Part shown: piece by piece, positions 24,704-33,173 of the stretch
Position numbering within the stretch: position 1 is the stretch's first letter
Layout of the letters: each line of letters begins with the position of its first letter
DNA from: CAZHRJ01 sp964534765
Lineage (GTDB): Bacteria > Lindowbacteria > 2-12-FULL-62-27
DNA length: 47,422 bases
Direction of reading: 5' to 3'
Assembly (NCBI GenBank): GCA_964534765.1
Contig: CAZHRJ010000004.1
Coordinates: forward strand, 1-47,422
Made by a program: the position numbers and the translations under genes
The notes under the pieces: generated by a model
The model's input: the letters and a program-made list of their open reading frames with translations, nothing else
Database searches by the model: none
What the model was told of the DNA's origin: nothing

Positions 24704-24725
24704 TTTTGCACATTTTGCATTTTGC
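24703..24725 (+). repeat. Heptamer array ATTTTGC next to repeat copy 3
   Basis: Units ATTTTGC lie at 24703-24709, 24712-24718 and 24719-24725, with AC between the first two. The array follows the CCCC of the right-hand repeat, just as an ATTTCAC array follows copy 1 at 9227. It ends three bases before the stop of the YfhO-like gene. Confidence 0.75.
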
Positions 24726-24728
24726 ACT

Positions 24729-27203
24729 TCATTGGGCGGTAGATTGGAACCGCCGGAAAAGCAGTATTCCCGCTGCCAGCCAAAGGACTGAATTAATTCC
24801 AAAAATAAGATGCAGTCCGGCCATGCGGTTTGAATGAAATCGGAACTCGATCTCACTTTTTCCCGGTTCTACCTGGACGGCCTTATACGCCAGAATCGCG
24901 CGATAAATTTTCAGCCGCCGGCCATCTTCGATGGCGACAGCCTCCCACTTTGGATGCCAGACATCGCTGTAAAACAACCAGCCGCCGCTGCCCGGCGGCA
25001 TCGTGACCCGGAGTCTGAGAGAATTGGCGTCAAACCGCGTGACGGTATAGTCAGGATGGATCCTGAAATTCTGAGCAAGGTGATGGGAGAGATCCAAATC
25101 AGCCTCCGGCATAAGCCGGGGAGGTTGCTGCGGATCAAAAACAAAAAGGACATCACCCCGATATCGACCATCCGTGATGAGCCGGGCCGTTGTTTGCTCG
25201 TCGTTGACAAAAATGGCTTCGGAAAAAAACTGGATCTTGTCCTGCCGCGAGCCTGAGAGTTTCAGTGCCGCCGGATGCGTGTCGGGGAATTGGAGCAAGC
25301 GGTCATGAATCCGGGCGGCGATCAGCGTGCCCGATACCGGACCCGGCAGATCGAGGCTTCGCTCATGAGCCACGATTCCGGCCGGTCTGGCGCCGGCGTC
25401 ATCCAGGTTCTGGCCCCAATAGGATTTAAGGTATCGGTCAAACGGGCGGAGCCAGTGATCGGTGCGAAATGGGCTGCCGAGCACGTCTCTGCCTGCAAAA
25501 GCATGAAGGGTCCAGTCTGTTGATCCCTCGGTTATCGGGAGAACCCGCAGGATCTGTTCCCGGGAGGAACCTGTCCAGAAGGTAGCGTCGCGTCTGGGCG
25601 CGTAGGGGACATCCGCAAAGTGAAACATCCGGTGGAGATCATCGGTCAGAGAGAATGTTCGCAACCGGCTTTCGGTGTATGTGTAAACTGCCATGTCGAC
25701 TGTGGACAATCCGACGAGGGTGATCAACAGACCGTTTCGCATGGAGTGCACTTGAGCGAAGCAGAATAGACCCATCAGCGCGGATGAGAGGAAGCTGAAG
25801 ATGGATGTCCGAATCAGGATGTCCTGCGTTGTTTCCGGGTTCAGTATTTCCTTTAATTCATAGAGTCCGTCTGAAAACATCGTCATCACGAGTTGGGCCG
25901 CGAGCATCGGGTGTTCCGATAGAAACAGGAGAGTGAGCCCGAGAAGCAGCATCGCGCCGCACAGGAAGAACAGGACGGCATTGAAGCGGTCCCGCCCGTG
26001 ATTTTCAATCAGGGCATCCAGTCCCAACCCAGCCTGGATGCACAGAAACAACTTGACGAACACGCAGGTCAAAAACAAATGCCTGAAATAGTTCATGAAC
26101 GGCCAGTGGTATGCGATCCTGGAAATGGTGGTTCCGGAGCAGAAGAGAAGGAGAACGAGAGCGGTCAAATAGAAGTGCATGTATCGGCGCCCGGAACGAT
26201 AGATCATGCCGAGGAAAATCAGAGGAAGGGAGAGGACGCCTATGTAGAGGGAGTAATCCAGGCTGGGGGAGGCGCCGAGGATCAGTTCCAGCCATGGCGC
26301 GGCTGAGGAGTTTGCGCCGTAGGCCAAAAACTGGGACTGGGAAACGGTGCCGTCCGAGTTTCTTCCCGGGGCGTAGGACACGATGAGATCCGTGTCGGTA
26401 TTCAGGACGGCGTAGGCAAGCCCCAGAGATACGGAGATGCCGGCGGCGGATATCCAGAAGGCGTACCCCCATTTCAGGGCGGCCACCTGGGGCCGAACCC
26501 GGTCGACGTTCAAGAGGCAATAGAAAAACAGATAGACGAAGATCACGAATGTGGTGACAGGCAAAAAATAAGGAAGGCCTCCCAGGGTCTGCACCGCGAG
26601 GAGATTTGCGGCCAGGGCGATATACCGCCACTGGCTTTTTTCGAGGAATGAATGGACCAGATGCAGGATCAACGGGACGGCAAAATAGAACTGAAGGTTC
26701 CACCAAGGCTGAGTGAACCAGATCGCCGACCCGATGGCCGCCGTTACCGTGAAATAAATGGACAGAGGCGAGACGAAAAATCTCCGGCAGAGGAGCCACA
26801 TGCCAATCAGCAGAAAGCACTCGTGTACGAAAACGTCCATGTGAGCCAACGCGATAAATGAAAATTCCCGCAGGCCCTGCCCGGCGAGGAGGAGACCATT
26901 CAGGAGCATTCCGCCCTGAACGGCGTACCACCAGGTGGCCACGGTCCCATGCGTTAGGAAGGGCATCCACTGGGGAATGTCTCCCGAATTGGCGGCATTG
27001 TTCAGGAAAACGTATTTCAGGGCAAAATATCGAAATCCGTCATGCCCGCCCGGGATACGGCGTTCGAGAATCAAATCCAGCGTCAGCAGGAAAGTCAGAG
27101 CGAACAAAAACAGAAACAAACACCGTTCCAACCGATTCGAATCGCGAGGAGGAGGTGGGGTGTCCCGGGGTGAATCCGCCGTCAGGTCATCACCTTCTGC
27201 CAT
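24729..27203 (-). CDS. YfhO-like multi-spanning membrane protein, putative glycosyltransferase
   Basis: The 824-residue protein has a charged, proline-rich cytoplasmic N-terminus and about twelve membrane helices from residue 27 to about 510. A large extracytoplasmic domain and one last helix near the C-terminus follow. The C-terminal segment FYSDVWHPKWEA, followed by a pro-gly rich stretch and RFHSNRM, is typical of YfhO proteins. In Bacillus, YfhO and relatives glycosylate lipoteichoic acid or lipids as GT-C enzymes. The substrate here is unknown. The ATG overlaps the end of the upstream radical SAM gene by 22 bp, so the two are translationally linked. Confidence 0.75.
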   Translation of the reverse strand: MAEGDDLTADSPRDTPPPPRDSNRLERCLFLFLFALTFLLTLDLILERRIPGGHDGFRYFALKYVFLNNAANSGDIPQWMPFLTHGTVATWWYAVQGGMLLNGLLLAGQGLREFSFIALAHMDVFVHECFLLIGMWLLCRRFFVSPLSIYFTVTAAIGSAIWFTQPWWNLQFYFAVPLILHLVHSFLEKSQWRYIALAANLLAVQTLGGLPYFLPVTTFVIFVYLFFYCLLNVDRVRPQVAALKWGYAFWISAAGISVSLGLAYAVLNTDTDLIVSYAPGRNSDGTVSQSQFLAYGANSSAAPWLELILGASPSLDYSLYIGVLSLPLIFLGMIYRSGRRYMHFYLTALVLLLFCSGTTISRIAYHWPFMNYFRHLFLTCVFVKLFLCIQAGLGLDALIENHGRDRFNAVLFFLCGAMLLLGLTLLFLSEHPMLAAQLVMTMFSDGLYELKEILNPETTQDILIRTSIFSFLSSALMGLFCFAQVHSMRNGLLITLVGLSTVDMAVYTYTESRLRTFSLTDDLHRMFHFADVPYAPRRDATFWTGSSREQILRVLPITEGSTDWTLHAFAGRDVLGSPFRTDHWLRPFDRYLKSYWGQNLDDAGARPAGIVAHERSLDLPGPVSGTLIAARIHDRLLQFPDTHPAALKLSGSRQDKIQFFSEAIFVNDEQTTARLITDGRYRGDVLFVFDPQQPPRLMPEADLDLSHHLAQNFRIHPDYTVTRFDANSLRLRVTMPPGSGGWLFYSDVWHPKWEAVAIEDGRRLKIYRAILAYKAVQVEPGKSEIEFRFHSNRMAGLHLIFGINSVLWLAAGILLFRRFQSTAQ

Positions 27204-28801
27204 GAGTCCTTCGGCCAGCCCGAAGGAACATAGGGTTTTCGATCTTTGGCGGAGACCCGGCGCTGGAGGCCGGGCACAAAAAACTGGATGATGTTTTCAA
27301 GCGGCCACAGCGGCAGGAATGAAATCAGGAGGTTGACGATCAGAACCGCCGCCAAGCGCATCAGATGAAACAGCTCGGTCGGCCGCAGAAACCAATAGGA
27401 CTTCAATTTGAACCACCCCGGCCCGTGTTTGCGCAGGAGAACCCCCTTGATGATGGATGGCCGGAGCGCGGCGAGAATATTGAAGCGGATAATGTCGCGG
27501 CTGAGTTCCCATTCGGACGCCGTCTCTGGCACATAGGGGAGGGGTCGACGATGGGTGAGCGGCATACCCATTTCGGCGAGGGTGCTGGTGAAGTTTTCCC
27601 AGATTCCAAGTTTGTTCATTCTTGGCGTGTCTTTGACGTCCGTGTAAAACGGTGTGCCCGGGTAGGGAATGAGATTGTTGAATTTGATATGTGTCACGTT
27701 GAGGCTCTTGCACAACTCATAAGCGACCTTCCGGTCATCGTGGGTTTCGGTCGGGATACCGAAAATCATGAAGAGGGCCGTGTCCAGGCCGTGGCTTTGC
27801 GCCAGCTTCACGGCATTAATGTGCTGCTGGATTGATTCTCCTTTGTGGATCACTTCCGCGAGCCGGTCGGTGCCGACTTCCATGCCGAACCCCACCGACG
27901 TGAAACCGGCGTCTCTCAACATGGGGACGACGTCCTTGTAAAAATTATCAGCGCGGGTCTGAAGGCTCAACCCGCATTTTTTCCCGAGTCCCGATTGGAT
28001 CAACGCGTCACATACCTCACTGGTCCGGGATTTCTTGAAACAGAAATTGTCATCAAGGAAAAAGACGTTTCTGGCCCCAAATCGATTGACCAGGACATCG
28101 AGTTCTTCGACGATCAAATCCGCGGATTTGAAGCGATAGGTGTTCCCGGTCATCATGCGCATGGCGCAATAGTTGCACCGGTAGGGGCAACCGCGCGAGG
28201 TCACAATGAATCCCCAGTCATAGGTCGCCCGGGAATTGGATTGTTTGAGGAGGTTGTCAAATAGGTCGTAGGGAAATTTAGGGAGCGTATCGAGATCCTG
28301 GATGAGGGGCATGTCGGGATTGTGGACGATTTTGCCATCGCGCCGGTACGATATTCCCTGGATATCGGAAAAATCCTTCCGGCCGCCCCGGATGGCTTCA
28401 TACAGCTGGATGAGAGTGCGTTCACCCTCGCCACGAACGACAAAATCAATCGTATCGACGGCCGTGAGGGACTCTTCCGGCAGAGCGGTTGTGTGGTATC
28501 CGCCCACCATGACGACGCAATCCGGAAATTTCGTCTTGAGGAGTGTGGCCAGGTGAAATGTCCGCGCGACCTGGGCGGTCAATACCGTGATTCCGAAAAT
28601 ATAGGGCCGCGGCAGTCCTGTGACCAGTTCATCGATGTTGGACATTGTAATGGGCCGGACTTCCTCGTCAACGATTCTGACCGGATGGCCATATTTCATC
28701 ATCTGCGCGGCCAGACAGCCGATGGGCATCGGCAGGGAAAGCGGGACGAACCGGCTCAGGGACCCCCCATATTCAGCGTTAACGGGATTGATCAATAACA
28801 T
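27182..28801 (-). CDS. B12-binding-domain radical SAM protein with C-terminal membrane segment
   Basis: The 539-residue protein begins MLLINPVNAEYGG, the usual opening of the B12-domain radical SAM family, and has GGYHTT at about 100-105. The cluster cysteines are C205, C209 and C212 (GCPYRCNYC). After the barrel comes a region with a hydrophobic stretch near 475-500 (VLIVNLLISFLPLWPL), suggesting membrane association. ATG 28801 is chosen because GGAGGAGAAG stands just before it; an earlier TTG would overlap that site. It is the first gene of the three-gene unit with the YfhO-like and second radical SAM genes. A lipid or lipid-linked glycan substrate is plausible, not shown. Confidence 0.8.
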   Translation of the reverse strand: MLLINPVNAEYGGSLSRFVPLSLPMPIGCLAAQMMKYGHPVRIVDEEVRPITMSNIDELVTGLPRPYIFGITVLTAQVARTFHLATLLKTKFPDCVVMVGGYHTTALPEESLTAVDTIDFVVRGEGERTLIQLYEAIRGGRKDFSDIQGISYRRDGKIVHNPDMPLIQDLDTLPKFPYDLFDNLLKQSNSRATYDWGFIVTSRGCPYRCNYCAMRMMTGNTYRFKSADLIVEELDVLVNRFGARNVFFLDDNFCFKKSRTSEVCDALIQSGLGKKCGLSLQTRADNFYKDVVPMLRDAGFTSVGFGMEVGTDRLAEVIHKGESIQQHINAVKLAQSHGLDTALFMIFGIPTETHDDRKVAYELCKSLNVTHIKFNNLIPYPGTPFYTDVKDTPRMNKLGIWENFTSTLAEMGMPLTHRRPLPYVPETASEWELSRDIIRFNILAALRPSIIKGVLLRKHGPGWFKLKSYWFLRPTELFHLMRLAAVLIVNLLISFLPLWPLENIIQFFVPGLQRRVSAKDRKPYVPSGWPKDSWQKVMT

Positions 28802-28851
28802 ACGCTTCTCCTCCAACCCCAGTAAGGTTTGGGCAATAAAGACTTGTTTGG

Positions 28852-28880
28852 AGTATCGTCGTCAGGAGAAGGATTGTCAA
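28852..28880 (-). promoter_or_regulatory. Sigma70-type promoter for the radical SAM unit
   Basis: On the minus strand TTGACA (28880-28875) is followed after 17 bases by GATACT (28857-28852), with four of six matches to the -10 consensus. The leader to ATG 28801 would be about 45 nt. The intergenic region 28802-28984 must also hold the promoter of the divergent peroxiredoxin, which I could not place. Confidence 0.55.
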
Positions 28881-28984
28881 GGCGGCGGTTGACGGCTGCG
28901 GGTTTTTGTTGTTTGGATGGAGGATATCAGGACGCCGTCGGCTTCCGTCGGCTGGAAACTTGGTTTTGGAGAGGAGATTCACCC

Positions 28985-29467
28985 ATGGCACCATTGGCGG
29001 CAGGCAAAAAGGCCCCGGATTTCACGCTGAAAACAAAAGCATCCGACGGGCTGAAGGACATCAAACTCAGTGATCAATTCGGAAAGAAAAATACGGTGCT
29101 CCTGTTTTTCCCGCTGGCGTTTACCGGCGTCTGCACGCAGGAGATGTGCGACATATCCAAGGGCATCAGCGAGTATTCGAGTCTGAACGCCCAGGTCTAC
29201 GGCGTCAGTATCGACAGCCCGTTTGCCCAGGATGCCTGGGCCCAGAAGGAAAAGATCAGCATCCCGCTTCTGTCCGACCTCAATAAAAAGGTCGCCGAAA
29301 GCTACGGTACGCTCCTGCCGGATCTGCTGGGGATGGGCGCTGTGAGCGCTCGGGCGGCGTTTGTGATTGACAAAACCGGCGTCATCCAGTACAGCGAGCA
29401 GACACCGACGCCAAAAGACCTGCCAAATTTCAACGCCGTCAAATCGGCTCTGGAGAAACTGAAGTAG
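28985..29467 (+). CDS. Peroxiredoxin of the AhpC/TSA type
   Basis: This thiol peroxidase reduces hydrogen peroxide or organic peroxides. The 160-residue protein has the family start PDFTLKT and the FFPLAFTGVC motif, placing the peroxidatic Cys at C50 with T47 three residues before it. C55 lies five residues later and is unlikely to resolve by itself; a resolving Cys elsewhere is not evident, so a 1-Cys type or use of C55 is possible. ATG 28985 has GAGGAG eight bases upstream. It stands alone, divergent from the radical SAM unit and convergent with the sulfite reductase unit. Confidence 0.9.
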   Translation: MAPLAAGKKAPDFTLKTKASDGLKDIKLSDQFGKKNTVLLFFPLAFTGVCTQEMCDISKGISEYSSLNAQVYGVSIDSPFAQDAWAQKEKISIPLLSDLNKKVAESYGTLLPDLLGMGAVSARAAFVIDKTGVIQYSEQTPTPKDLPNFNAVKSALEKLK

Positions 29468-29473
29468 TCGCCG

Positions 29474-30046
29474 TCAGGCGCCCAGTTTTTTGAGCAGACT
29501 GTCGAGGGGATTTTTATGGAGGGAAGTGATTTTGACGGAAAACCGTTTTTGGGGCTGGGATTGATGATCGAGAGAGAATGAATTTTTTCCGAAAATTCCC
29601 GCCGCCCACTCTTCCATGTCAGGTTTCAATCCGGTGTAAGTCTGGCCGGTGTTGGGGGCCAGTCCGCGATCATTGATTAAAAACAGAAATTCATCCGTCC
29701 GAAACCGGATCCTGCCGCCCAATTCCGCCTCCCGCTCCAGCCTCCGGGCGGCGCTGAGAGCGTCGACAAATGTCCGCTGGAGTTTCTGAGCGTTCGAGCC
29801 TTCCATCGGCTGCCGGTGATTGTACAGGAGTCCCACCCGCCGGTCGGTGGCGTCCAGCCAGTAATCGGCGTCATGGCCCACGAGGACGGTGAGCGGCCCG
29901 TCCTGCACATGCTGGTAGTCGGCCACATCGATGAAAATCTCAGGACTGGCCGGAATCCAGGAGTTGAAGACTTTGAAGAAGTCATCCGGCCGGGTCTTAT
30001 CGGGATTTTCGATGTAGATTTTCCAGTTGATCTTCTGAATGTCCAT
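29474..30046 (-). CDS. Hypothetical protein downstream of the siroheme reductase
   Basis: I do not recognise the family. The 190-residue soluble protein has no signal or membrane segment. It starts DIQKINWKIYIENP, has a central LTVLVGHDADYWLDATDRR, a basic helix rich in Arg and Glu (about 97-112) and ends in SLLKKLGA. It follows the reductase by 23 bp on the same strand and is very likely co-transcribed, so a link to sulfite or nitrite reduction is possible. The alpha/beta pattern and the well-defined ends argue for a real gene. Confidence 0.7.
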   Translation of the reverse strand: MDIQKINWKIYIENPDKTRPDDFFKVFNSWIPASPEIFIDVADYQHVQDGPLTVLVGHDADYWLDATDRRVGLLYNHRQPMEGSNAQKLQRTFVDALSAARRLEREAELGGRIRFRTDEFLFLINDRGLAPNTGQTYTGLKPDMEEWAAGIFGKNSFSLDHQSQPQKRFSVKITSLHKNPLDSLLKKLGA

Positions 30047-30069
30047 GATCGGCGCTGCAGTCTGATCCG

Positions 30070-32349
30070 TCAGGCGTTGATGGCCGCGTTGGCTGTTTTG
30101 GTCATCCCCATTCGGATATGACAGTTGTAGGCGGCTTCGATGAAGAGTTGCGCTTCCTCCACCAGATGGTGGGCCTTTTCCCTGTCCATCGGATCCTGCC
30201 GGTGCTCATGGGCGCGGAAATAGTAGTGGGCAAATTTGGGGCCGGCATAGGGGTCGTTGAAGAGTTCGGTGTCAAAAATGCGTTTCCGAAAGTCCTCCAG
30301 AACCCTGTCGGGCTCGTCGGAAATGTCCGGATCGAATTTCTTAATCAGAGCCTGCGCTGCGTGAAGCATCGCCAAGTAGGCCTTTTTCGCCGCGTCGCCG
30401 GGGTCCCCTCCGTCGAGCTGAACCTGGGCTTCGAAAACCTCCCGGTCGGCGGCTTTCAGGCCGAACTCGGTCAGGCTGACGACCTCGCCCGCACACTCGC
30501 CGATGCCTTTGTCCTTGGTGGAATATTCACGGACATCGCCCCAGTCCACGTAATAGGATCGGTCCTTTTCATAGGCGGGCACGTCGGTCAGATCGGCCAG
30601 GGCTTTTTTGATTTCAACTTTTCCCAGCCTCGCAATAAACTGCTGAAATGTCTCGCGGGCCTGACGTCCCCTCGCGTACAGATCGGTCAGGCGGCCGACC
30701 ACCGCCGGGACGGATTTGGATGGGACATTACCCATAGCGAGGCCGTAGGAGTCGGCGTTTTGCCGTGTCTGACCGCCGAGGACGAGTTGGAAATGAGGGA
30801 CGACAAAATTGCCGACATTTCGGCTGGTGCCGTAGAACCCGATGTCCGCGATATGGTGCTGGCCGCAGGAATTGAAACACCCACTGACTTTGATCCGGAG
30901 ATCCCGGATGGACTGGTCCATCTGCGCGGATTTTTCCGCCAACTGCGTCCGAAGTTCCCCGGCCAGCCCCCGGGAGGAGGAGACGCCGAGTTTGCACGTG
31001 TCCGTCCCGGGGCATGCGGTGACGTCGACAATGGTCCCCGCTCCCGGCTCGGCCAGTCCGATTGACCTGAGTTCCTCATAGATCGCCGGCACGTCGGACT
31101 CGCTGATCCACCGCAGAACGATATTTTGCTCCACCGTCGTTCTCACGGATTCTTTCACGTACCGCCGGCAGATGTTTGCCAGGGCGCGAAGCTGATTCGA
31201 GGTGATGTCGCCGAGCGGCAGGGAGACGGTGACGACGACGTAGCCGGCCTGCCGCTGGGGCTGAACATTGGTGAACATCCAATAGTCGAATCCGTTGCGT
31301 CCGGCGTATTCTTTTTTACCGCCGGGCATTTTCAGTGGTGATTCGTCTGTTTCCGACAGATGCGAGAGGAAATCGGTCCACCGGGGATCGACCGGGAGTT
31401 TTGCCCGTTCCTCCCGCACGGCGTCGCGAAATTTTTCGATTCCCCAGTCGGCGACGAGAAACTTGATCCGCGCGCGTCCGCGTTTCTTTTTCTCGCCGTG
31501 CCGCGCGTAAACCCGGCAGACCGCCTGAGTGAGCGCCAGGATCTCCCTTTCGTCGACAAACTCCCCAAGGAGTTTCGCCTTGTAGGGATCCGATCCGAGT
31601 CCGCCGCCGACCACCATTTCAAATCCGCGCCGCTCTTTGCCCTGATCGATTTTTTTTCGGGCGATGAATCCGAGGTCGTGCATGCTGGTGAGGGCGCAGG
31701 CGTTTTCCCGGCATCCGGAAAAGGCGATTTTAAATTTGCGTCCGAAATCCTGGACATCCGGATGGCCGAGCAAATATCGAAAGGTCGCCTTCGCGTACGG
31801 GGTGACGTCAAAGGACTCATCCCGGCAGACGCCGGCCAGCGGGCAGGCGGTGACATTCCGGACCGAATTGCCGCAGGCCTCCCGGGTCGTGATCCCGACG
31901 GCAGCCAGCCGGCGAAAGAGAGTAGGGGTGTTTTCGATGTGGACGTAATGAAGCTGGAAGTCCTGCCGGGTGGTCACATGGCAGATGGCGTCGGCGTACT
32001 CTTCGGCCGCGTCGGCGATGGTGTCCATTTGTTCGGTGGTCATGCCGCCGAAGGGGATTTTAATCCGCTGCATTCCCGGCGCGTCCCACATCGTGTTGGG
32101 TCCCTTGGTAAGCGATTCCGGATAAGGGATCCGCCGCTGGGTTTTGCCGTCGTTGCGGTATCCGTTGTCGTATCGCTGGCCATAGACCCCGCGCCGCAGC
32201 CGCGTTTCGGCGAATACCTTGTCCTCGATCTTGTTCTGCCGTTTGAGCAGCAGTTCCGTTTCGAAGTCGTCTATTTCTTTGGCCCAGTCCGGCGGCAGTT
32301 TTCCGGCGAGCCGTTTTTTCCAAATTTCATTTGAAGGGTCCAACATCAT
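30070..32349 (-). CDS. Siroheme sulfite/nitrite reductase with C-terminal HEPN-like domain
   Basis: The 759-residue protein has two repeated ferredoxin-dependent reductase halves. The [4Fe-4S]-siroheme site is C446-x5-C452 (CPGTDTC) and C491-x3-C495 (CFNSC). The first half also has C169-x5-C175 and C213-x4-C218, which is unusual because that half does not normally carry a cluster. Residues from about 640 on (AYLAMLHAAQALIKKF ... EEAQLFIEAAY) look like a helical HEPN-type domain. The enzyme would move six electrons from ferredoxin to sulfite or nitrite; the two cannot be told apart here. The start is one of two adjacent ATGs (32349 or 32346) behind GGAGAAGGAG. It follows rnc at a 58-bp distance. 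Confidence 0.85.
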   Translation of the reverse strand: MMLDPSNEIWKKRLAGKLPPDWAKEIDDFETELLLKRQNKIEDKVFAETRLRRGVYGQRYDNGYRNDGKTQRRIPYPESLTKGPNTMWDAPGMQRIKIPFGGMTTEQMDTIADAAEEYADAICHVTTRQDFQLHYVHIENTPTLFRRLAAVGITTREACGNSVRNVTACPLAGVCRDESFDVTPYAKATFRYLLGHPDVQDFGRKFKIAFSGCRENACALTSMHDLGFIARKKIDQGKERRGFEMVVGGGLGSDPYKAKLLGEFVDEREILALTQAVCRVYARHGEKKKRGRARIKFLVADWGIEKFRDAVREERAKLPVDPRWTDFLSHLSETDESPLKMPGGKKEYAGRNGFDYWMFTNVQPQRQAGYVVVTVSLPLGDITSNQLRALANICRRYVKESVRTTVEQNIVLRWISESDVPAIYEELRSIGLAEPGAGTIVDVTACPGTDTCKLGVSSSRGLAGELRTQLAEKSAQMDQSIRDLRIKVSGCFNSCGQHHIADIGFYGTSRNVGNFVVPHFQLVLGGQTRQNADSYGLAMGNVPSKSVPAVVGRLTDLYARGRQARETFQQFIARLGKVEIKKALADLTDVPAYEKDRSYYVDWGDVREYSTKDKGIGECAGEVVSLTEFGLKAADREVFEAQVQLDGGDPGDAAKKAYLAMLHAAQALIKKFDPDISDEPDRVLEDFRKRIFDTELFNDPYAGPKFAHYYFRAHEHRQDPMDREKAHHLVEEAQLFIEAAYNCHIRMGMTKTANAAINA

Positions 32350-32407
32350 CTTTATCTCCTTCTCCCCAAGACGCTAACTCGCTTCACTTGGAACGTCAAT
32401 CGGCCCA

Positions 32408-33076
32408 TCACTGGGTGATTGATTTGAGCGCCTCTTTCGCGGCCGCCGCCTCGGCGTCCCGTTTGCTCCGGCCGGATCCGCTCCCCAGCACCACGTCCTC
32501 GAAAAGGGCTTCGACGACATAGGTTGGGGCATGATCCGGCCCGCTGGATTCAACCACGCGGTACGTCGGCGCCGCTTTTTTTTCCTTCAAGAACCATTCG
32601 TTCAACACGGCTTTGGGATTCTCAACGCCTTCCAGAATGGCGGAATGCAGAAGGTCATCAAAGTGCCGATGGACGAAATTCGTGGCGGGCGTCAATCCGC
32701 CGTCCACATAGATCGCCCCCAGAACCGCCTCAATCACGTCCGATACGATCGATGTCCCATCCACACTAGCGGCCGGACCGGTTCGCACAAACGGATCAAT
32801 TCCCATCCGCCGGGCCGCGCGCTCGCAGGCGTCCCGGCAGACCACCTGGCTGGTCCGTTTGGTGAGATCGCCGGCCGGGAGGTCGAGATCCTGATAGAGT
32901 TTAAGGCTGACGATGAGTCCGAGTACCGCGTCGCCGAGAAATTCGAGACGCTCGAAGTCTTCGCAGGCAGTATCGACGGTTCGATAGGATCGATGGGTCA
33001 GCGCCGCCAGGAGTAGGGTCGAATCGGAAAACTGGTATCCGATCAGGCTCTGGATGCGGTCGAGGTCCGGTACCAC
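32408..33076 (-). CDS. rnc: Ribonuclease III
   Basis: RNase III cuts double-stranded RNA in rRNA processing and regulation. The 222-residue protein has the nuclease signature FERLEFLGDAVLGL with its catalytic Glu and Asp, a second acidic site at the AVLGAIYVDGG stretch, and a C-terminal dsRNA-binding domain ending RDAEAAAAKEAL. The open frame continues 49 codons further but that part overlaps a palindrome and the end of fabF. The GTG at 33076 leaves the usual N-terminus (LDRIQSLIGYQFSD). No Shine-Dalgarno is visible. The gene follows fabF, as in many bacteria. Confidence 0.92.
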   Translation of the reverse strand: MVPDLDRIQSLIGYQFSDSTLLLAALTHRSYRTVDTACEDFERLEFLGDAVLGLIVSLKLYQDLDLPAGDLTKRTSQVVCRDACERAARRMGIDPFVRTGPAASVDGTSIVSDVIEAVLGAIYVDGGLTPATNFVHRHFDDLLHSAILEGVENPKAVLNEWFLKEKKAAPTYRVVESSGPDHAPTYVVEALFEDVVLGSGSGRSKRDAEAAAAKEALKSITQ

Positions 33077-33084
33077 TTGGAGGG

Positions 33085-33169
33085 AAACAGAACACAGAAT
33101 ACAGAAGACAGAATGCGGAATCGGCCGCCGCCCGGTTCCATTCTGTCTTCTGGCGCCTGTTTGCTGTTT
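33085..33169. repeat. Heptamer-built palindrome in the rnc leader
   Basis: On the plus strand the left arm reads as period-7 units AAACAGA, ACACAGA, ATACAGA, AGACAGA, ATGCGGA (33085-33119). The complement of the right arm reads AAACAGC, AAACAGG, CGCCAGA, AGACAGA, ATGG. A perfect 14-bp stem (33102-33115 with 33139-33152) lies inside. Both arms centre on 33127. On the minus strand this is the leader of rnc, between its GTG and the fabF stop. No T-run follows, so it is not an ordinary terminator. Confidence 0.85.
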
Positions 33170-33173
33170 TTTT

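Noticed and set aside
28802..28984. Cobalamin riboswitch before the B12-type radical SAM unit
   Set aside because: No B12-box-like conserved stretch is seen, and the predicted leader is too short.
33085..33169. CRISPR-like array
   Set aside because: Units are only 7 nt without spacers and are arranged as a palindrome.
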